From NCBI GenBank assembly GCA_002449595.1, contig DJXE01000113.1:1-5502 (forward strand): a stretch of 5,502 bases of DNA, given 5' to 3'. The notes beneath the pieces are model-generated. The model was not told the origin of the DNA. It did no database searches and worked only from the letters and a program-made list of their open reading frames with translations. The DNA is from Lachnospiraceae bacterium UBA7012 (GTDB lineage: Bacteria > Bacillota > Clostridia > Lachnospirales > Lachnospiraceae). Within the stretch, counting starts at the first letter, position 1. Each line of letters opens with the position of its first letter. This document shows positions 4,580 through 5,502 of the stretch, piece after piece. A program made the translations under genes and the position numbers.

Positions 4580-4618
4580 GATAGATCAGTTGGCCTTAAT
4601 TACGACCCTGGATACTCC

Positions 4619-5502
4619 TTATGCGAAAGGATTCTCCGTAGGATAGCGGACGCCCGCCGGCTGGTTGTAGCCGATCTCAGCGACGTCGACGCCAATCAGC
4701 TTGTAGACTTCATACAGAGCCTTCGCATAGTGGCCGAACATGACCGCGCCGTGGTGCGGATAGCCGCCCTCGATCAGGACGTGGCGATAGAAGCGGCCCA
4801 TTTCCTTGATCGCGAAGACGCCGATGCCGCCGAAGCTTCTGGGCTCGACCGGAAGGACCTCGCCCTGTGCCATGTAGCCGCGCAGGATGTTGTCAGCGGT
4901 GGACTGCAGGCGGAAGAAGGTGATCGGTCCGGGGATGATCGCGCCTTCAAGCGTGCCGTTGGTCACTTCGACAGGCAGGTTCCTTGCCATGATCTTCTGG
5001 TACTTCATCTCGTGATATGCGAGCTTGCTGGAGCAGGTGTTGCCGCAGTGGAAGCCCATGAAGGTGTCGGTGAACTTCCAGTCGTAGTCAAACTTGCCCT
5101 TGATGGACTCTTCGTACATATCCTTCGGGACGGAGTTGTTGATGTCGAGCAGGGTGACGATGTCATCGCTGACGCAGGTGCCGATGAACTCGGACAGCGT
5201 GCCGTAGATATCGACTTCGCAGGAGACCGGGATGCCCTTGCCGGTCAGGCGGCTGTTGACATAGCAGGGAACGAATCCGAACTGTGTCTGGAATGCCGGC
5301 CAGCACTTGGTCGTGAGGGCGACGAACTTGCGATAGCCCTTGTGTGCCTCGACCCAGTCGCAGAGAGTCAGCTCATACTGAGCAAGCTTCGCGAGGACTT
5401 CCGGCTTCTTGTTGCCGGCGCCGAGTTCTGCAGTCATATCCGCGACGACGTCCGGGATGCGGGGATCGTTCGCGTGGTTGTTGAAGGACTCGAACAGATC
5501 GA
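4619..5502 (-). CDS. L-fucose/L-arabinose isomerase family protein (C-terminal part)
   Basis: Partial gene: the frame is open to the window edge, the visible start-like ATG at 5437 being internal (the preceding residues DLFESFNNHAND also fit the family). About 294 residues are visible. Seen, numbering from the Met at 5437: CWPAFQTQFGFVPCYVNSRL (45-64); SCEVDIYG (72-79) with Glu74; LLDINN (96-101) with Asp98; FHCGNTC (129-135); and GGYPHHGAV (224-232). Glu74 and Asp98 are 24 residues apart, the same spacing as the known Mn2+ ligands Glu337 and Asp361 of E. coli FucI; the third ligand is probably one of the later histidines. The family isomerises aldoses to ketoses (fucose to fuculose and similar) in the cytoplasm. 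Which sugar is used here cannot be decided without the N-terminus and neighbouring genes. The stop TAA lies at 4621-4619, and a strong terminator follows, so this is the last gene of its transcription unit. Confidence 0.85.
   Translation of the reverse strand, partial: DLFESFNNHANDPRIPDVVADMTAELGAGNKKPEVLAKLAQYELTLCDWVEAHKGYRKFVALTTKCWPAFQTQFGFVPCYVNSRLTGKGIPVSCEVDIYGTLSEFIGTCVSDDIVTLLDINNSVPKDMYEESIKGKFDYDWKFTDTFMGFHCGNTCSSKLAYHEMKYQKIMARNLPVEVTNGTLEGAIIPGPITFFRLQSTADNILRGYMAQGEVLPVEPRSFGGIGVFAIKEMGRFYRHVLIEGGYPHHGAVMFGHYAKALYEVYKLIGVDVAEIGYNQPAGVRYPTENPFA

Larger units (their letters stand above)
4453..4618 (-). other. Intergenic region between isomerase and HAD genes
   Basis: 166 bases holding the isomerase terminator (4579-4519) and the HAD -10 box (4464-4459). 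No separate small gene is supported. The open frame from 4563 is an upstream extension of the HAD frame through the terminator stem. Confidence 0.75.

Noticed and set aside
4600..4618. AAGGAG directly after the isomerase stop on the minus strand, like a ribosome site for another gene.
   Set aside because: No start codon follows at a usable distance and a terminator begins soon after; probably chance.

Overview
The window looks like chromosomal DNA from a GC-rich, anaerobic member of the Bacillota, most plausibly Clostridia (Lachnospiraceae-like). The basis is the gene content: a CopA-type ATPase with a CopZ-like tail, a small DUF1858 redox protein, rubredoxin, a DUF212/divergent-PAP2 protein and a fucose/arabinose-isomerase family enzyme. 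Strong GGAG-type ribosome sites and a rho-independent terminator fit this. The genus cannot be fixed from the sequence. There are no tRNA or rRNA genes, IS elements or CRISPR array. Nearly all the sequence is accounted for by eight genes.

Left half, plus strand: (i) 1-804, the C-terminal part of a Cu+-transporting P1B-ATPase that runs in frame into a 69-residue heavy-metal-associated (HMA) domain. The HMA domain has its own Shine-Dalgarno and ATG at 595, so it may also be made as a free CopZ-type chaperone. (ii) 805-1068, a non-coding leader with a candidate promoter (898-926) and a long hairpin (1004-1043). (iii) 1069-1287, a DUF1858 / hybrid-cluster-protein-associated redox disulfide protein. 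It overlaps by one base (TAATG) with (iv) 1287-1937, a DNA-deoxyinosine (hypoxanthine) glycosylase of the uracil-DNA glycosylase superfamily.

Right half, minus strand, in order of transcription: an L-fucose/L-arabinose isomerase family protein (partial, 5502-4619), which ends at a strong rho-independent terminator (4579-4519); a HAD phosphatase resembling phosphoglycolate phosphatase (4452-3685), whose -10 box lies so close to the ATG that the mRNA should be leaderless; rubredoxin (3543-3385) with its own promoter; dTDP-4-dehydrorhamnose reductase rfbD (3290-2391); and a divergent PAP2 membrane protein (2394-1927) coupled to rfbD by an ATGA overlap. The PAP2 gene converges on the glycosylase gene, and the two overlap by 11 bp.

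Functionally the window is a mosaic of short transcription units: copper export, a possible nitrosative-stress/base-repair pair, envelope polysaccharide precursor synthesis, an anaerobic electron carrier, metabolite clean-up and sugar catabolism. I see no wholly new multi-gene system. The points most worth checking are the dual-product ATPase/chaperone gene, the DUF1858-deoxyinosine glycosylase operon, the leaderless HAD gene, and the stable hairpins in the DUF1858 leader and at the start of the glycosylase coding region.
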